Program-made: the position numbers and the translations under genes
Part shown: piece after piece, positions 15,659-23,228 of the stretch
Layout of the letters: every line of letters begins with the position of its first letter
Numbering within the stretch: position 1 is the first letter of the stretch
Notes under the pieces: model-generated
What the model was told of the DNA's origin: nothing
The model's input: only the letters and a program-made list of their open reading frames with translations
The model's database searches: none
From: an uncultured Collinsella sp.
GTDB taxonomy: Bacteria; Actinomycetota; Coriobacteriia; Coriobacteriales; Coriobacteriaceae
Reading direction: 5' to 3'
Assembly (NCBI GenBank): GCA_902464495.1
Contig: CABQJK010000025.1
Location: 1 to 28,210, forward strand
DNA: 28,210 bases

Positions 15659-16433
15659 CGGAGCCCTCACCGCCCATCATGGCAACGACCTCCATAATGC
15701 GGTCGAAGAACTCTCGGCGGTCGGTGTCGCCGCGGCGCAGCTCGGTGAAGATCTTGCCGTCACGAATAAACAGCACACGGCTCGTATAGCTGGCGGCAAA
15801 GCTGTCGTGCGTGACCATGAGCACCGTGGCGCGCAGGCGGCGATTCAGGGCCTCCAGGCTCTCGAGCAGCAGACGGGCGCTCTTGGAATCGAGGGCGCCG
15901 GTGGGCTCGTCGGCCATGATCATGGTGGGGTCAGTGACGAGCGCGCGAGCCGCGGCAACGCGCTGCTGCTGACCGCCGGACATCTGGTAGGGGTACTTGT
16001 CGAGCACCTGGCTAATAGACAGGCGCGCTGCCACATCCTGCACGCGGGTCGAGATCTCTGCCGAGTTTGTGCGGGCGATGGTGAGCGGCAGGGCGATGTT
16101 CTCGCGTGCCGTGAGCGTATCGAGCAGGTTGGAATCCTGGAAGATAAAGCCGAGCTCCTCGCGGCGGAACTGCGAAAGCTTGGCCTGCTTCATGCGCGTC
16201 ACGTCCTGGCCGTTGATGCGGATCGTGCCGCTCGTGGCGCTATCGATGGTCGACACGCAGTTGAGCAACGTCGACTTGCCCGAGCCCGAAGCGCCCATGA
16301 TGCCAACGAATTCGCCGCGATTGACGGTAAAGCTGACGTCGTTGAGCGCACGGGTCACGTTGCCCAGCGCTCCATATACCTTTTCGAGATGCGCGACCTC
16401 CAGTACCGGGGCCGCCATGTGCGTGGTTTGCAT
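15648..16433 (-). CDS. ABC transporter ATP-binding protein, BceA/LolD type
   Basis: A 261-residue ATPase with Walker A GASGSGKST near residue 48, Q-loop FQDSN, signature MSGGQQQRVAAARAL, Walker B MIMADEPTGALD and the H-loop VTHD. The EPTGALD form and the presence of the FtsX-type partner place it in the MacB/LolD/BceA subfamily. AAAGGA lies seven bases before the ATG. It is the first gene of a two-gene operon with the overlapping permease, and is divergent from the Nudix-Vsr gene across a 148-base spacer that contains a short CCTTAC/GTAAGG inverted repeat (16517-16534). Confidence 0.93.
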   Translation of the reverse strand: MQTTHMAAPVLEVAHLEKVYGALGNVTRALNDVSFTVNRGEFVGIMGASGSGKSTLLNCVSTIDSATSGTIRINGQDVTRMKQAKLSQFRREELGFIFQDSNLLDTLTARENIALPLTIARTNSAEISTRVQDVAARLSISQVLDKYPYQMSGGQQQRVAAARALVTDPTMIMADEPTGALDSKSARLLLESLEALNRRLRATVLMVTHDSFAASYTSRVLFIRDGKIFTELRRGDTDRREFFDRIMEVVAMMGGEGSDAL

Positions 16434-16581
16434 ACCGAGTCCTTTCTTGCGATTAGTCTACGGCATCTATAGTCGCAAGAAGCCGAGTCGGCTACCATCG
16501 ATATGGCTTACGCTTGCCTTACCGTTGTGTAAGGTACGGGTAGCTAGCCTGTCACTTGTTGATGTTGAGAGAGGACTCCTG

Positions 16582-17568
16582 TTGAAGACTGTTCATGTTG
16601 CCGCTGGGATCATTCGCAAGGAAGGATCTGACGAGCTGCTTGCCGTGCAGCGCGGCTATGGCGACATGCAGGGACTTTGGGAGTTCCCAGGCGGCAAGCT
16701 CATGCGCGGCGAGACGCCCGAGGACGCCGTGCGCCGCGAGCTCATGGAAGAGCTGCAGGTGAAGGTCACCAACCTGCGTGACTTCTACACCGTTGAGTAC
16801 GACTACCCCGATTTCCATCTCTCCATGGAGTGCTACTACTGCTCGCTGGCAACCGATTCTGATGAGCCGCAAAAGCATGACCGTCAGCTCGATATTCGCT
16901 GGATTCCGCGCACCTCACTTGCCACCGTTGAGTGGATGCCCGCCGACAAAGGGCTTATCGATGCTCTGATTGAGTTGAAGCAAGACCGGCTTGAGGCAAG
17001 CTCCGCTGATGACGCCGCGCCCAACACAGCCGACAAAACCACCGCCAAACCCAAGCGCGCACCTAAGCGCCGGAGCAAAAAACGCCCCAGACCAGGTCTG
17101 CTCGACGGCATCGATACCTCGGACCTTTCCGCCGACGAGCGCGAACTGGTCCGCCGTCGCGCCGCTATAAAAAAGTCCATGAAGGGCAACAAACGCGCCA
17201 ACACCAAGCCCGAGCTGCTCGTTCGCCAGCGCCTACGGGCCGCCGGCCTCACGGGCTATCGTTTGGAATGGAAGGTGCCCGGCAAGCCCGACATCGCCTT
17301 TCCCGGGCGCAAGATCGCCATCTTCGTCAACGGCTGCTTTTGGCACCGCTGCCCCAAGTGCAACCCGAGCCAGCCCAAGCGCAATGTTGATTTTTGGGAG
17401 GCAAAGTTCCGTCGCAACGTCGAGCGCGACCGCGCTGCCGTGGCGGCACTCACTCAAATGGGCTGGACACCCATAACCATCTGGGAATGCGAGCTCAAAA
17501 AAGACCGCATCGACGCCACGATGGAAAAGGTCATCGAGCAGGTGCGCGCCGCAGAGCTGCAGCGCTAA
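16582..17568 (+). CDS. Nudix hydrolase fused to a Vsr-like mismatch endonuclease
   Basis: One continuous 328-residue frame joins two repair-related domains. Residues 1-133 are a MutT/NudG-type Nudix domain with GLWEFPGGK and the Nudix box at 38-60 (G-x5-E-x7-REL-x-EE, with Gln in place of the usual last Gly). It would hydrolyse a damaged nucleoside triphosphate. Residues about 134-195 are a Lys/Arg/Ala-rich linker. Residues about 196-328 resemble very-short-patch repair endonucleases: NTKPELLVRQRL, GKPDIAFPG with the presumed catalytic Asp237, FVNGCFWHRCPKC, KFRRNVERDR and TIWECEL. The start is TTG at 16582 with GAGAGGA six bases upstream. I found no ribosome site before the internal Met200, so separate translation of the nuclease is unlikely. 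No cytosine methylase is nearby, although Vsr normally accompanies one. Confidence 0.88.
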   Translation: MKTVHVAAGIIRKEGSDELLAVQRGYGDMQGLWEFPGGKLMRGETPEDAVRRELMEELQVKVTNLRDFYTVEYDYPDFHLSMECYYCSLATDSDEPQKHDRQLDIRWIPRTSLATVEWMPADKGLIDALIELKQDRLEASSADDAAPNTADKTTAKPKRAPKRRSKKRPRPGLLDGIDTSDLSADERELVRRRAAIKKSMKGNKRANTKPELLVRQRLRAAGLTGYRLEWKVPGKPDIAFPGRKIAIFVNGCFWHRCPKCNPSQPKRNVDFWEAKFRRNVERDRAAVAALTQMGWTPITIWECELKKDRIDATMEKVIEQVRAAELQR

Positions 17569-17653
17569 CAGCGTGCATTCACACGCTCCGTACGTCCGCG
17601 CCACATCCACGTCACAAACCTTAGAAAGCCCTTAAGCCCAAAACCTTTCAAGA

Positions 17654-17694
17654 GTGTTACTCGATACCTCTGACCTGCAGTTTCATCGTAACAC
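17654..17694. repeat. 7-bp inverted repeat in the spacer after the Nudix-Vsr gene
   Basis: GTGTTAC (17654-17660) and GTAACAC (17688-17694) flank CTCTGACCTGC, a word also present in both copies of the 212-nt repeat. The 17569-17821 spacer shows nothing else I can support, apart from the ribosome site for the next small frame. Confidence 0.4.
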
Positions 17695-17821
17695 CAAACC
17701 AGGTTAAGCCTTTCTTTAGCGCTTCTTTGCGGCAGCCGCGGCATAATACTGCCAACGCACGGGACCTAGCAGCACACCCCGTGCGCAACCTTTTGGTGGA
17801 CATCGAGGAGGCCGCATAAGC

Positions 17822-18031
17822 ATGCATTCTTCCAATGACGCAGCACAGCAGCCATCCCTAAAACATGCAGACCTTTTCTCCTTCCCCCCGACACAGAGAA
17901 ACAGCCTCCTCGACTCCCCCACCACAAAAGCCAAACGCTCAACCGACCAGAGCCTCAACTTGCGAGCATCCTTCGATAAGCTCCAAGCATCCCTAGACAA
18001 AACCTTCCCCAACCAAGCCCGGGCATACTAG
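17822..18031 (+). CDS. Small hypothetical protein, 69 residues
   Basis: A short frame begins at ATG 17822 with GAGGAGG ten bases upstream and ends in TAG. The product is polar and rich in Ser, Lys and Gln, with no membrane segment, and ends in a likely helix (LRASFDKLQASLDKTF). I recognise no family. Its base composition is less GC-biased at third positions than its neighbours. It converges on the aldolase gene with the large palindrome at 18100-18252 between them. Confidence 0.42.
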   Translation: MHSSNDAAQQPSLKHADLFSFPPTQRNSLLDSPTTKAKRSTDQSLNLRASFDKLQASLDKTFPNQARAY

Positions 18032-18099
18032 CCCCTCATCAACAAAGCGCCCAGCGCGCCCCGCCCTTTCCGCCCCAACGCCACAAGGGCGATTGAGCA

Positions 18100-18252
18100 G
18101 GACGGCTTGGGCGGGTCCCCGTACTTAGTTTCCAAAATCATTCCGCAGCGCGAAGGCCCCCGTTGCCAACGCTTCATAGAAGCGAGGCAACGGGGGCCTT
18201 CATGCGCGAGGACGTTTTGGAAACTAAGTACGGGGACCCGCCCAAGCCGTCC
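18100..18252. repeat. 153-nt nested palindrome between convergent genes
   Basis: The outer arms of 38 bases (18100-18137 and 18215-18252) are perfect reverse complements. Inside, a 16-bp perfect stem (18152-18167 with 18186-18201) is topped by a third stem CGCTTC/GAAGCG (18170-18175 with 18179-18184, loop ATA). RNA from either strand could fold into one almost continuous hairpin. It lies 24 bases from the aldolase stop and probably serves as a two-way terminator, although neither strand has a clear T-tract. Confidence 0.85.
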
Positions 18253-18276
18253 GGTGGGATCAGAGTACCCTTGCTG

Positions 18277-19134
18277 TTACTCTGCTTTGCCCACAGAGTT
18301 GAGGTTGGTCATGCGAATCTTAACCAGCTCGGTGATCTCACGCATACCCTCCTTAGCCGGCTTCTTGGGGTCGAAGCAGGCGGGGTTCTCGGCCATGTAG
18401 GCCATGAAGCCCTTGGTGTAGGCCTGACGCAGCTCGGTGGCGTAGTTAACCTTGCAGATGCCGTTCTTCACAGCCTCGGCAACCTGCTCATCGGGCACAC
18501 CGGAGGTGCCGTGCAGAACCAGCGGCACGTCGACGGCGTCGCGGATAGCCTTGACCACGGACTGCTCGATGTGCGGATCGCTCGTGTACACACCGTGGCT
18601 GGTGCCAACGCCAATTGCGAGGGAGGTGCAGCCAGTGCGCTCGACGAACTCCTTGGCCTCAGCAGGATCGGTGTAGGGGCTCTCGCCCTCAACCGCGGGA
18701 CCGTCGTCCTCCTTGCCGCCAACCTTACCGAGCTCGGCCTCGACGGGCACGCCCATGGCGCGGCCAGCATCGGCGACGGACTTGGTCAGAGCGATGTTGT
18801 CCTCGAAAGACTCGTGCGAACCGTCGATCATGACGGAGGTGTAGCCCGTGCGGAAAGCCTGCATGCAGCGGTCATAGCCATCGCCGTGATCGAGGTGCAG
18901 GGCAACGGGCACGGAAGCGCGCTCGGCAGCGGCCTTGACCATGCCGTAGAAGTAGTCCAGACCAGCGGTCTTGATGGTGCCCGGGGTGGTCTGCATGATG
19001 ACGGGGGACTTGGTCTCCTCGGCAGCGGCCAGAACGGCCATAACGAACTCGAGGTTCTCGACGTTGAACGCGCCGACGGCGTAGTGGCCGGCCTGAGCGT
19101 CCTTGAGCATCTTTTCGGTGGTAACAAGTGCCAT
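18277..19134 (-). CDS. Class II ketose-bisphosphate aldolase (fructose- or tagatose-bisphosphate)
   Basis: A 285-residue zinc-dependent aldolase that would split a ketose-1,6-bisphosphate into dihydroxyacetone phosphate and glyceraldehyde-3-phosphate. Visible motifs are AVGAFNVEN, HLDHGDGYD with catalytic Asp82 and zinc ligand His83, SVMIDGSHESFEDNI, VEAELGKVGGKEDD, AIGVGTSHGVY with a zinc His, and LHGTSGVPD with the third zinc His. The length and Asp82 numbering fit GatY/AgaY tagatose-bisphosphate aldolases as well as short bacterial FbaA. With lacB and lacC 8-10 kb away and a DeoR-type repressor next door, a tagatose role is plausible, but this could equally be the glycolytic enzyme. GAGAGGAG lies nine bases before the chosen ATG. 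Confidence 0.9.
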   Translation of the reverse strand: MALVTTEKMLKDAQAGHYAVGAFNVENLEFVMAVLAAAEETKSPVIMQTTPGTIKTAGLDYFYGMVKAAAERASVPVALHLDHGDGYDRCMQAFRTGYTSVMIDGSHESFEDNIALTKSVADAGRAMGVPVEAELGKVGGKEDDGPAVEGESPYTDPAEAKEFVERTGCTSLAIGVGTSHGVYTSDPHIEQSVVKAIRDAVDVPLVLHGTSGVPDEQVAEAVKNGICKVNYATELRQAYTKGFMAYMAENPACFDPKKPAKEGMREITELVKIRMTNLNSVGKAE

Positions 19135-19340
19135 GAGCGTTTGCTCCTCTCCCTCGCCCGCATCTGGACATCGGGCGTACGTGTCCGCAAGGCGTTTTAC
19201 CTTGCGTTTTACTGCGCTCATTGTATGAAATTCGGCGGGTATGCATGTGCGAGATGTTGTCGTCGCGCGAGGTCGAGCCTTCATTTTTGAAAAGCAAACG
19301 GAAGGGTTTTGTGCCGAGCGCATGCATTCGATATTGAGTT

Positions 19341-19369
19341 TTGAGCCTTGAGTGTCTTTCTTTTATAGA
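19341..19369 (+). promoter_or_regulatory. Sigma-A type promoter for the DeoR-family gene
   Basis: TTGAGC (19341-19346) and TATAGA (19364-19369) are separated by 17 bases, upstream of the regulator. The -10 sits in a near-palindrome CTTTTATAGAAAAG (19360-19373), which could be an autoregulatory operator. Confidence 0.5.
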
Positions 19370-19468
19370 AAAGATAAGTAATCGAAAGGCGTTTTCTTAC
19401 TCAAAAAGAAAATGAACGAAAATGGACTCAACACAATTCCTGCAAATTTGGCTGAGAACGGAGTAGTC

Positions 19469-20272
19469 ATGGTCCAAGTTGCAACCCGAGCTTTTGCCGA
19501 CGAACGCCGTGCCGCCATCATGGAAATGCTCGAGCACAATGCCTCGGTACAGGTGGCAGAAATCGCCCAGACTTTTGGCGTGTCCTCCGTCACGGCCCGC
19601 GCCGACTTGGACGCTCTCGCCGAGGCTGGCAAACTGCGCCGCACGCATGGTGGCGCTGTATCACTCCACAAGCGCCTAACCGTCTCCACGCAGGATCGCC
19701 GCATCAACGTTAATGTCGCCGCCAAACAGGCCATCGCGCAAAGCGCTATTGAGCTCGTCAGCGACGGCGACACCCTGCTCGTCGACTCGGGCACCACGGC
19801 ACTCGAATTTGTCCGCCTACTCGACCAACGCGACGGCATCACCGTCATCACGGCCGACATTACCATCGCCGATTACATCGACGAGAGCATGCCCTCGGTC
19901 GACGTCGTCATGCTGGGCGGCGCGCTGCGCAAGGGCCACCGCTATCTGTACGGTCCGCTCACCATGCAGGCGCTGCAGATGATTCACGCCGACCTCGCCA
20001 TCATGTGCCCCGGCGCCTTTGTCCCGGGCTGTGGCTTTACCACCGACTTCCCGCAGATGGCCGAGACCAAAACAGCCATGATCTCCGCCGCCCGTCAAGG
20101 CGTTGCTCTGATGGACGCAAGCAAGGTCAACGGACGCGGCATGTACCGCTTTGCCGAACTCGCCGACGTCGACTCCATCGTGATGGACAGCGACCCCGAT
20201 CACGCCGTCGCCACCTCAATCGCCGAGACCACCGACATCGACGCCCCAACCCTCATCATCGCCAACGCCTAA
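19469..20272 (+). CDS. DeoR-family transcriptional repressor
   Basis: A 267-residue regulator with the classic DeoR arrangement. A winged helix-turn-helix occupies residues 10-63 (DERRAAIMEMLE, VQVAEIAQTFGVSSVTARAD, LRRTHGGAV). The sugar-phosphate-binding domain follows, with LLVDSGTTALEF, TVITADITIADYI, VVMLGGALRKGHRYLYGP and MDASKVNGRGMYRFA. Such proteins usually sense a phosphorylated sugar. I prefer ATG 19469, with ACGGAG five bases upstream. ATG 19412, 57 bases earlier, lies nearer the promoter but lacks a ribosome site. It is divergent from the aldolase gene, its likely target, and may also act on the galactose/tagatose genes. Confidence 0.87.
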   Translation: MVQVATRAFADERRAAIMEMLEHNASVQVAEIAQTFGVSSVTARADLDALAEAGKLRRTHGGAVSLHKRLTVSTQDRRINVNVAAKQAIAQSAIELVSDGDTLLVDSGTTALEFVRLLDQRDGITVITADITIADYIDESMPSVDVVMLGGALRKGHRYLYGPLTMQALQMIHADLAIMCPGAFVPGCGFTTDFPQMAETKTAMISAARQGVALMDASKVNGRGMYRFAELADVDSIVMDSDPDHAVATSIAETTDIDAPTLIIANA

Positions 20273-20280
20273 AAAGAAAA

Positions 20281-20317
20281 AACCACCACAAAGGGAACGG
20301 GCACCTTTGTGGTGGTT
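20281..20317 (+). terminator. Terminator after the DeoR gene; repeat-family member
   Basis: AACCACCACAAAGG (20281-20294) pairs perfectly with 20304-20317 over a 9-base loop GAACGGGCA, with an A-run before the stem. An almost identical hairpin occurs at 20506-20546 and a lone right arm at 5323-5337. Confidence 0.75.
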
Positions 20318-20353
20318 CTGGCCGGCGCCGCTGCACTTTCGCCGGTTTGTCTT

Positions 20354-20481
20354 GATCTGTAACATTTAGCAGGCAATTTGAGCGCTTAGTGTTACAGATT
20401 TAGATAGTTCGGTTCAACCCCAACGCTTTGTCTAAATCTGTAACAGATAGAGACAACCTGGCCCTCCAGATGTTACAGATC
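20354..20481. repeat. Four alternating CTGTAACA motifs forming nested inverted repeats
   Basis: Four copies of a CTGTAACA-type motif lie at 20354-20365, 20390-20404, 20431-20445 and 20470-20481, in alternating orientation. The outer pair matches perfectly over 12 bases and the inner pair over 15 bases (TGTTACAGATTTAGA and its complement). The array lies between two near-identical terminators. The rest of the 20273-20568 spacer shows no gene. Confidence 0.75.
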
Positions 20482-20505
20482 GAGACAATCGGGTCCCGAA
20501 ATGGA

Positions 20506-20546
20506 AAAACCACCACAAAGGGGACAGGCACCTTTGTGGTGGTTTT
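20506..20546 (-). terminator. Terminator after the flavodiiron gene; repeat-family member
   Basis: AAAACCACCACAAAGG (20506-20521) pairs perfectly with 20531-20546 over the loop GGACAGGCA. The minus strand has a short T-run after the stem, so it serves the flavodiiron gene ending at 20569. The plus strand also ends in TTTTG, so it can work both ways. Confidence 0.8.
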
Positions 20547-20568
20547 GATATCAGAAGCGAGCGTATCG

Positions 20569-21729
20569 CTACTTGGAAAGCTCGTCGGCGAGGGCTTCGA
20601 TTTGGGCGCGCGATGCGTCGTTGAGCGAGCCCAGGACGGTCACCTTGTTCTGCGCCAGGGTGATGTCCTTCATGCCTTCGAGCTCCTTGGTCATGACCTT
20701 GGCGGCGGCAGGCGCCCAGGAGCCGGCCTCGACGAGCGCCACGGTACGGTTCTGGTAGGCATGCTCGGCGAGCGTGTGGATGAAGGTGCTCATGAACGGG
20801 AAGATCTCGCCCTGGTAGGTGATGGAAGCAAGCACCAGACGGTCGTAGCGGAACGCGTCCTCAACGGCCTCGGCCATATCGTCGCGAGCCAGATCGAAGA
20901 CGGAGACCTTCTGGCCGCGAGCCTCGAGTGCTGCGGCGAGCTCCTCGACGGCAGCCTTCAGGTGGCCATAGACGCTCGCGTAGGCAATGGTGATGCCCTC
21001 GTCCTCGGGCTGATAGCTCGACCAGGTGTTGTAGGTGTCGAGGTAATAGCCCAGGTTCTCGGTAAGAACGGGACCGTGGAGCGGGCAGATGATCTGGATG
21101 TCCAGATTGGCGGCCTTCTTGAGCACGGCCTGCACAAACTTGCCGAACTTGCCGACGATGCCAAAGTAATAACGGCGCGCCTCGCAGGCCCACCCTTCCG
21201 GGTCCTCGATGTCGTTGGCGCCGAACTTGCCAAAGCCGTCGGCACTAAAGAGCACCTTGTCGGCGGACTCGTAGGAGAAGATAACCTCGGGCCAGTGAAC
21301 GTTGGGAGCGCCGACAAACGTTAGGCTGTGACCGCCCAGATCGAGCACGTCGCCCTCTTTGACGACCATCTTGCGCTCGGGGAAGTCGGTGCCAAAGTAG
21401 TTGACCATCATGCGGAAAGCGCCCATGCTGGCCACAATCTGCGCTTGGGGATAGCGCTCCATAAAGGCGGCGATGCCAGCAGAGTGATCGGGCTCCATGT
21501 GATGGACGACCAGGTAGTCGGGCGTACGGCTATCGAGCACGGATTCGAGGTTACCGAGCCACTCATCGACAAAGCCGCCATCGACCGAATCGGCGACGGC
21601 AATCTTCTCGCCCAAGATAACGTAGCTGTTGTATGCCATACCATTCTCGGACACGTCGTACTGGCCCTCGAACAGGTCAATGTCGTGATCGTCGACGCCA
21701 ATGTAGCGGATATCCTTGGTGATCTCCAT
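20569..21729 (-). CDS. Flavodiiron protein (A-type flavoprotein), O2/NO reductase
   Basis: A 386-residue two-domain protein that reduces oxygen to water or nitric oxide to nitrous oxide, protecting anaerobes. The N-terminal metallo-beta-lactamase-like domain keeps the di-iron ligands: H77-x-E79-x-D81-H82 in HHMEPDHSAG, His in APNVHWPEV, Asp in FSADGFGKFG and His in CPLHGPVL. The C-terminal flavodoxin domain begins near residue 250 (IAYASVYGHLKAAVEELA) and has the SITYQGEIFPFM and VEAGSWAPAAAK flavin loops. There is no rubredoxin tail, so a separate electron donor is needed. AGGAGG precedes the ATG by nine bases, and an extended -10 lies upstream. The gene is probably monocistronic. Confidence 0.93.
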   Translation of the reverse strand: MEITKDIRYIGVDDHDIDLFEGQYDVSENGMAYNSYVILGEKIAVADSVDGGFVDEWLGNLESVLDSRTPDYLVVHHMEPDHSAGIAAFMERYPQAQIVASMGAFRMMVNYFGTDFPERKMVVKEGDVLDLGGHSLTFVGAPNVHWPEVIFSYESADKVLFSADGFGKFGANDIEDPEGWACEARRYYFGIVGKFGKFVQAVLKKAANLDIQIICPLHGPVLTENLGYYLDTYNTWSSYQPEDEGITIAYASVYGHLKAAVEELAAALEARGQKVSVFDLARDDMAEAVEDAFRYDRLVLASITYQGEIFPFMSTFIHTLAEHAYQNRTVALVEAGSWAPAAAKVMTKELEGMKDITLAQNKVTVLGSLNDASRAQIEALADELSK

Positions 21730-21766
21730 CAGGCAAAGCCTCCTAGATAGACAAAAGAACCCGTCT

Positions 21767-21775
21767 ATCATAGCA
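21767..21775 (-). promoter_or_regulatory. Extended -10 promoter element of the flavodiiron gene
   Basis: The minus strand reads TGCTATGAT, an extended -10 (TGnTATGAT), 38 bases upstream of the start codon. I see no good -35, which is usual for extended -10 promoters. Confidence 0.45.
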
Positions 21776-21858
21776 CTCGGCAGTATCCCAACTGTTATCC
21801 GCCGGCATACATACCGATTGTTATTGAAATGCGATGAATCGCCGTTTACCTGCACAAA

Positions 21859-22890
21859 CTATGCGTGCGGTATCGCCGTGCTATGTCGAATGATGAGTTG
21901 GCCGGGAATACGAATAGCAACGGTTTTGCCCACCGTACCCGCCTCGGGAACCGCATGCTCAAACACCTCGCGTCCGCGCTGATGCAGATCGAATCGCACG
22001 GTCGTGAGCTCGTTGTGTGCGACAAAGTCGTCGAGCGAGTCATCGACGCCCACCACGCTCACGTCCTCGGGCACGCGTAGGCCGCTATCGCGCAGCGCGG
22101 CAATGGCCCCGTTTGCCATCTGGTCGTTTGCCGCGTAAATCGCCGTCATGGTGCGGTCGTGCTCGGCCAGGTACCTGCCGGCCTCGTAACCGCTATTGGC
22201 AGACCAATCGCCCTCGAGCGGCGCCTGCGGCTTAATGTGCCTACGCTCGAGCGCGTCCTGCCAGCCGGCGCGACGAAACTGTTCATCGACCGAGAACGAC
22301 GGGCCGCCGATATAACGAATCTGCTCGTGTCCCAGCTCAAACAGATGATCCATGAGCAACAGCGAGCAGCCGTAATGGTCGGAATCGACCGTGGTCACGC
22401 GCGGATGCGCGTACATGGTAACGATGACCGTGCCAATGCCCGGCAACGGATCAAAGGACTCAAAATCGGGCGCCATGCGGCTCATGCCGATGATGATGCC
22501 GTCTACCGGCAAGGCAGCCATACGACGCGTGGCCTCGGCAAGCGAGAATTCCTCGGTCTTGGACATCTCGACCAGCGTGATGGCGCAATTATGCTCGCGA
22601 GCAGCGCTGGCGATGCCGTCGATCATTGAGAGGTTGCCAAACTTGGTGACATCGTTGACACACAGACCGACCGAATGGTAACGGCCGTCGCGCAGCGAGC
22701 GACCGGCATAACTCGGACGGAAGCCGAGTTCTTGCATAGTGGCCTGCACGCGCTGACGTGTCTGCTCGTTAACGTTGGGCAAGCCGTTGGCGACGCGCGA
22801 AACCGTCTGCTGCGAAACGCCAGCAGCGCGGGCGACGTCGGCCATGGAGACCGGACGCGTACCTGTATCGTTGGACGGGCGCCTTGCCAC
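21859..22890 (-). CDS. LacI-family transcriptional regulator, probable galactose repressor
   Basis: A 343-residue LacI/GalR-type regulator. The helix-turn-helix and hinge are at residues 15-65 (SMADVARAAGVSQQTVSRVA, NGLPNVNEQTRQRV, ELGFRPSYAGRSLR). A periplasmic-binding-protein-like sensor follows, with VDGIIIGMSR, RYIGGPSFSVDEQFRRAGW, AIYAANDQMANGAIAAL and VPEDVSVVGVDDS. The start is GTG at 22890 with GAAGGTG upstream. It is divergent from galK-galT, and three similar operator-like sites lie in the shared spacer, one nearer its own start. Control of the Leloir genes and of itself is therefore a well-supported inference. The inducer is not visible from sequence. Confidence 0.9.
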   Translation of the reverse strand: MARRPSNDTGTRPVSMADVARAAGVSQQTVSRVANGLPNVNEQTRQRVQATMQELGFRPSYAGRSLRDGRYHSVGLCVNDVTKFGNLSMIDGIASAAREHNCAITLVEMSKTEEFSLAEATRRMAALPVDGIIIGMSRMAPDFESFDPLPGIGTVIVTMYAHPRVTTVDSDHYGCSLLLMDHLFELGHEQIRYIGGPSFSVDEQFRRAGWQDALERRHIKPQAPLEGDWSANSGYEAGRYLAEHDRTMTAIYAANDQMANGAIAALRDSGLRVPEDVSVVGVDDSLDDFVAHNELTTVRFDLHQRGREVFEHAVPEAGTVGKTVAIRIPGQLIIRHSTAIPHA

Positions 22891-22983
22891 AGGATCACCT
22901 TCACCCTTGCGAGATCTGAATAGCGTGCATGCCGGCCCGGGCAGAAATACACCCCGCGCCGAAGCCCGCTATCGTCGGACGCA

Positions 22984-22997
22984 TGTTAACGTACTCT
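22984..22997. promoter_or_regulatory. LacI-type operator, site 1
   Basis: TGTTAACGTACTCT shows the TG-n3-ACGT-n3-C pattern centred on CpG expected for LacI-family sites. It lies about 94 bases upstream of the regulator start, suiting autoregulation. It agrees with site 3 at 13 of 14 bases. Confidence 0.6.
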
Positions 22998-23106
22998 ACT
23001 TTTTCTATCTGCATCTCTTCTGCTTTATAAGTCCATACGGCAGTACCGTTCACGGCTGCATTTCTACCGATTACCAGATTCTCAAAAAGTGACAAGCGAT
23101 GTGTTA

Positions 23107-23120
23107 TGAGTACGTTAACA
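23107..23120. promoter_or_regulatory. LacI-type operator, site 2
   Basis: TGAGTACGTTAACA is the exact reverse complement of site 3. The identity extends to 18 bases (23103-23120 versus 23171-23188). Confidence 0.68.
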
Positions 23121-23170
23121 TAGCCCGTAACGTGCGGCATCGTGAACACGTGATTCATGCCGCTTCAAGT

Positions 23171-23184
23171 TGTTAACGTACTCA
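23171..23184. promoter_or_regulatory. LacI-type operator, site 3
   Basis: TGTTAACGTACTCA lies 45 bases before the galK start codon, probably overlapping or following the promoter. Its centre is 64 bases from site 2, about six helical turns, which would allow looping. GCGGCAT/ATGCCGC (23134-23140, 23157-23163) lies between sites 2 and 3. Confidence 0.68.
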
Positions 23185-23228
23185 TAACGACGCAAAACTC
23201 ACCCGTGCGCGCCAAGGAAAGGACTCCC

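Noticed and set aside
15997..16581. N-terminal extension of the Nudix-Vsr frame by 195 codons
   Set aside because: That part runs opposite the ABC ATPase and has no domain. A TTG with a good ribosome site at 16582 gives a normal Nudix N-terminus.
23134..23163. GCGGCAT/ATGCCGC inverted repeat as a fourth regulator site
   Set aside because: It does not share the TG-n3-ACGT core of the other three sites and could be chance in a GC-rich spacer. It is noted only under operator site 3.
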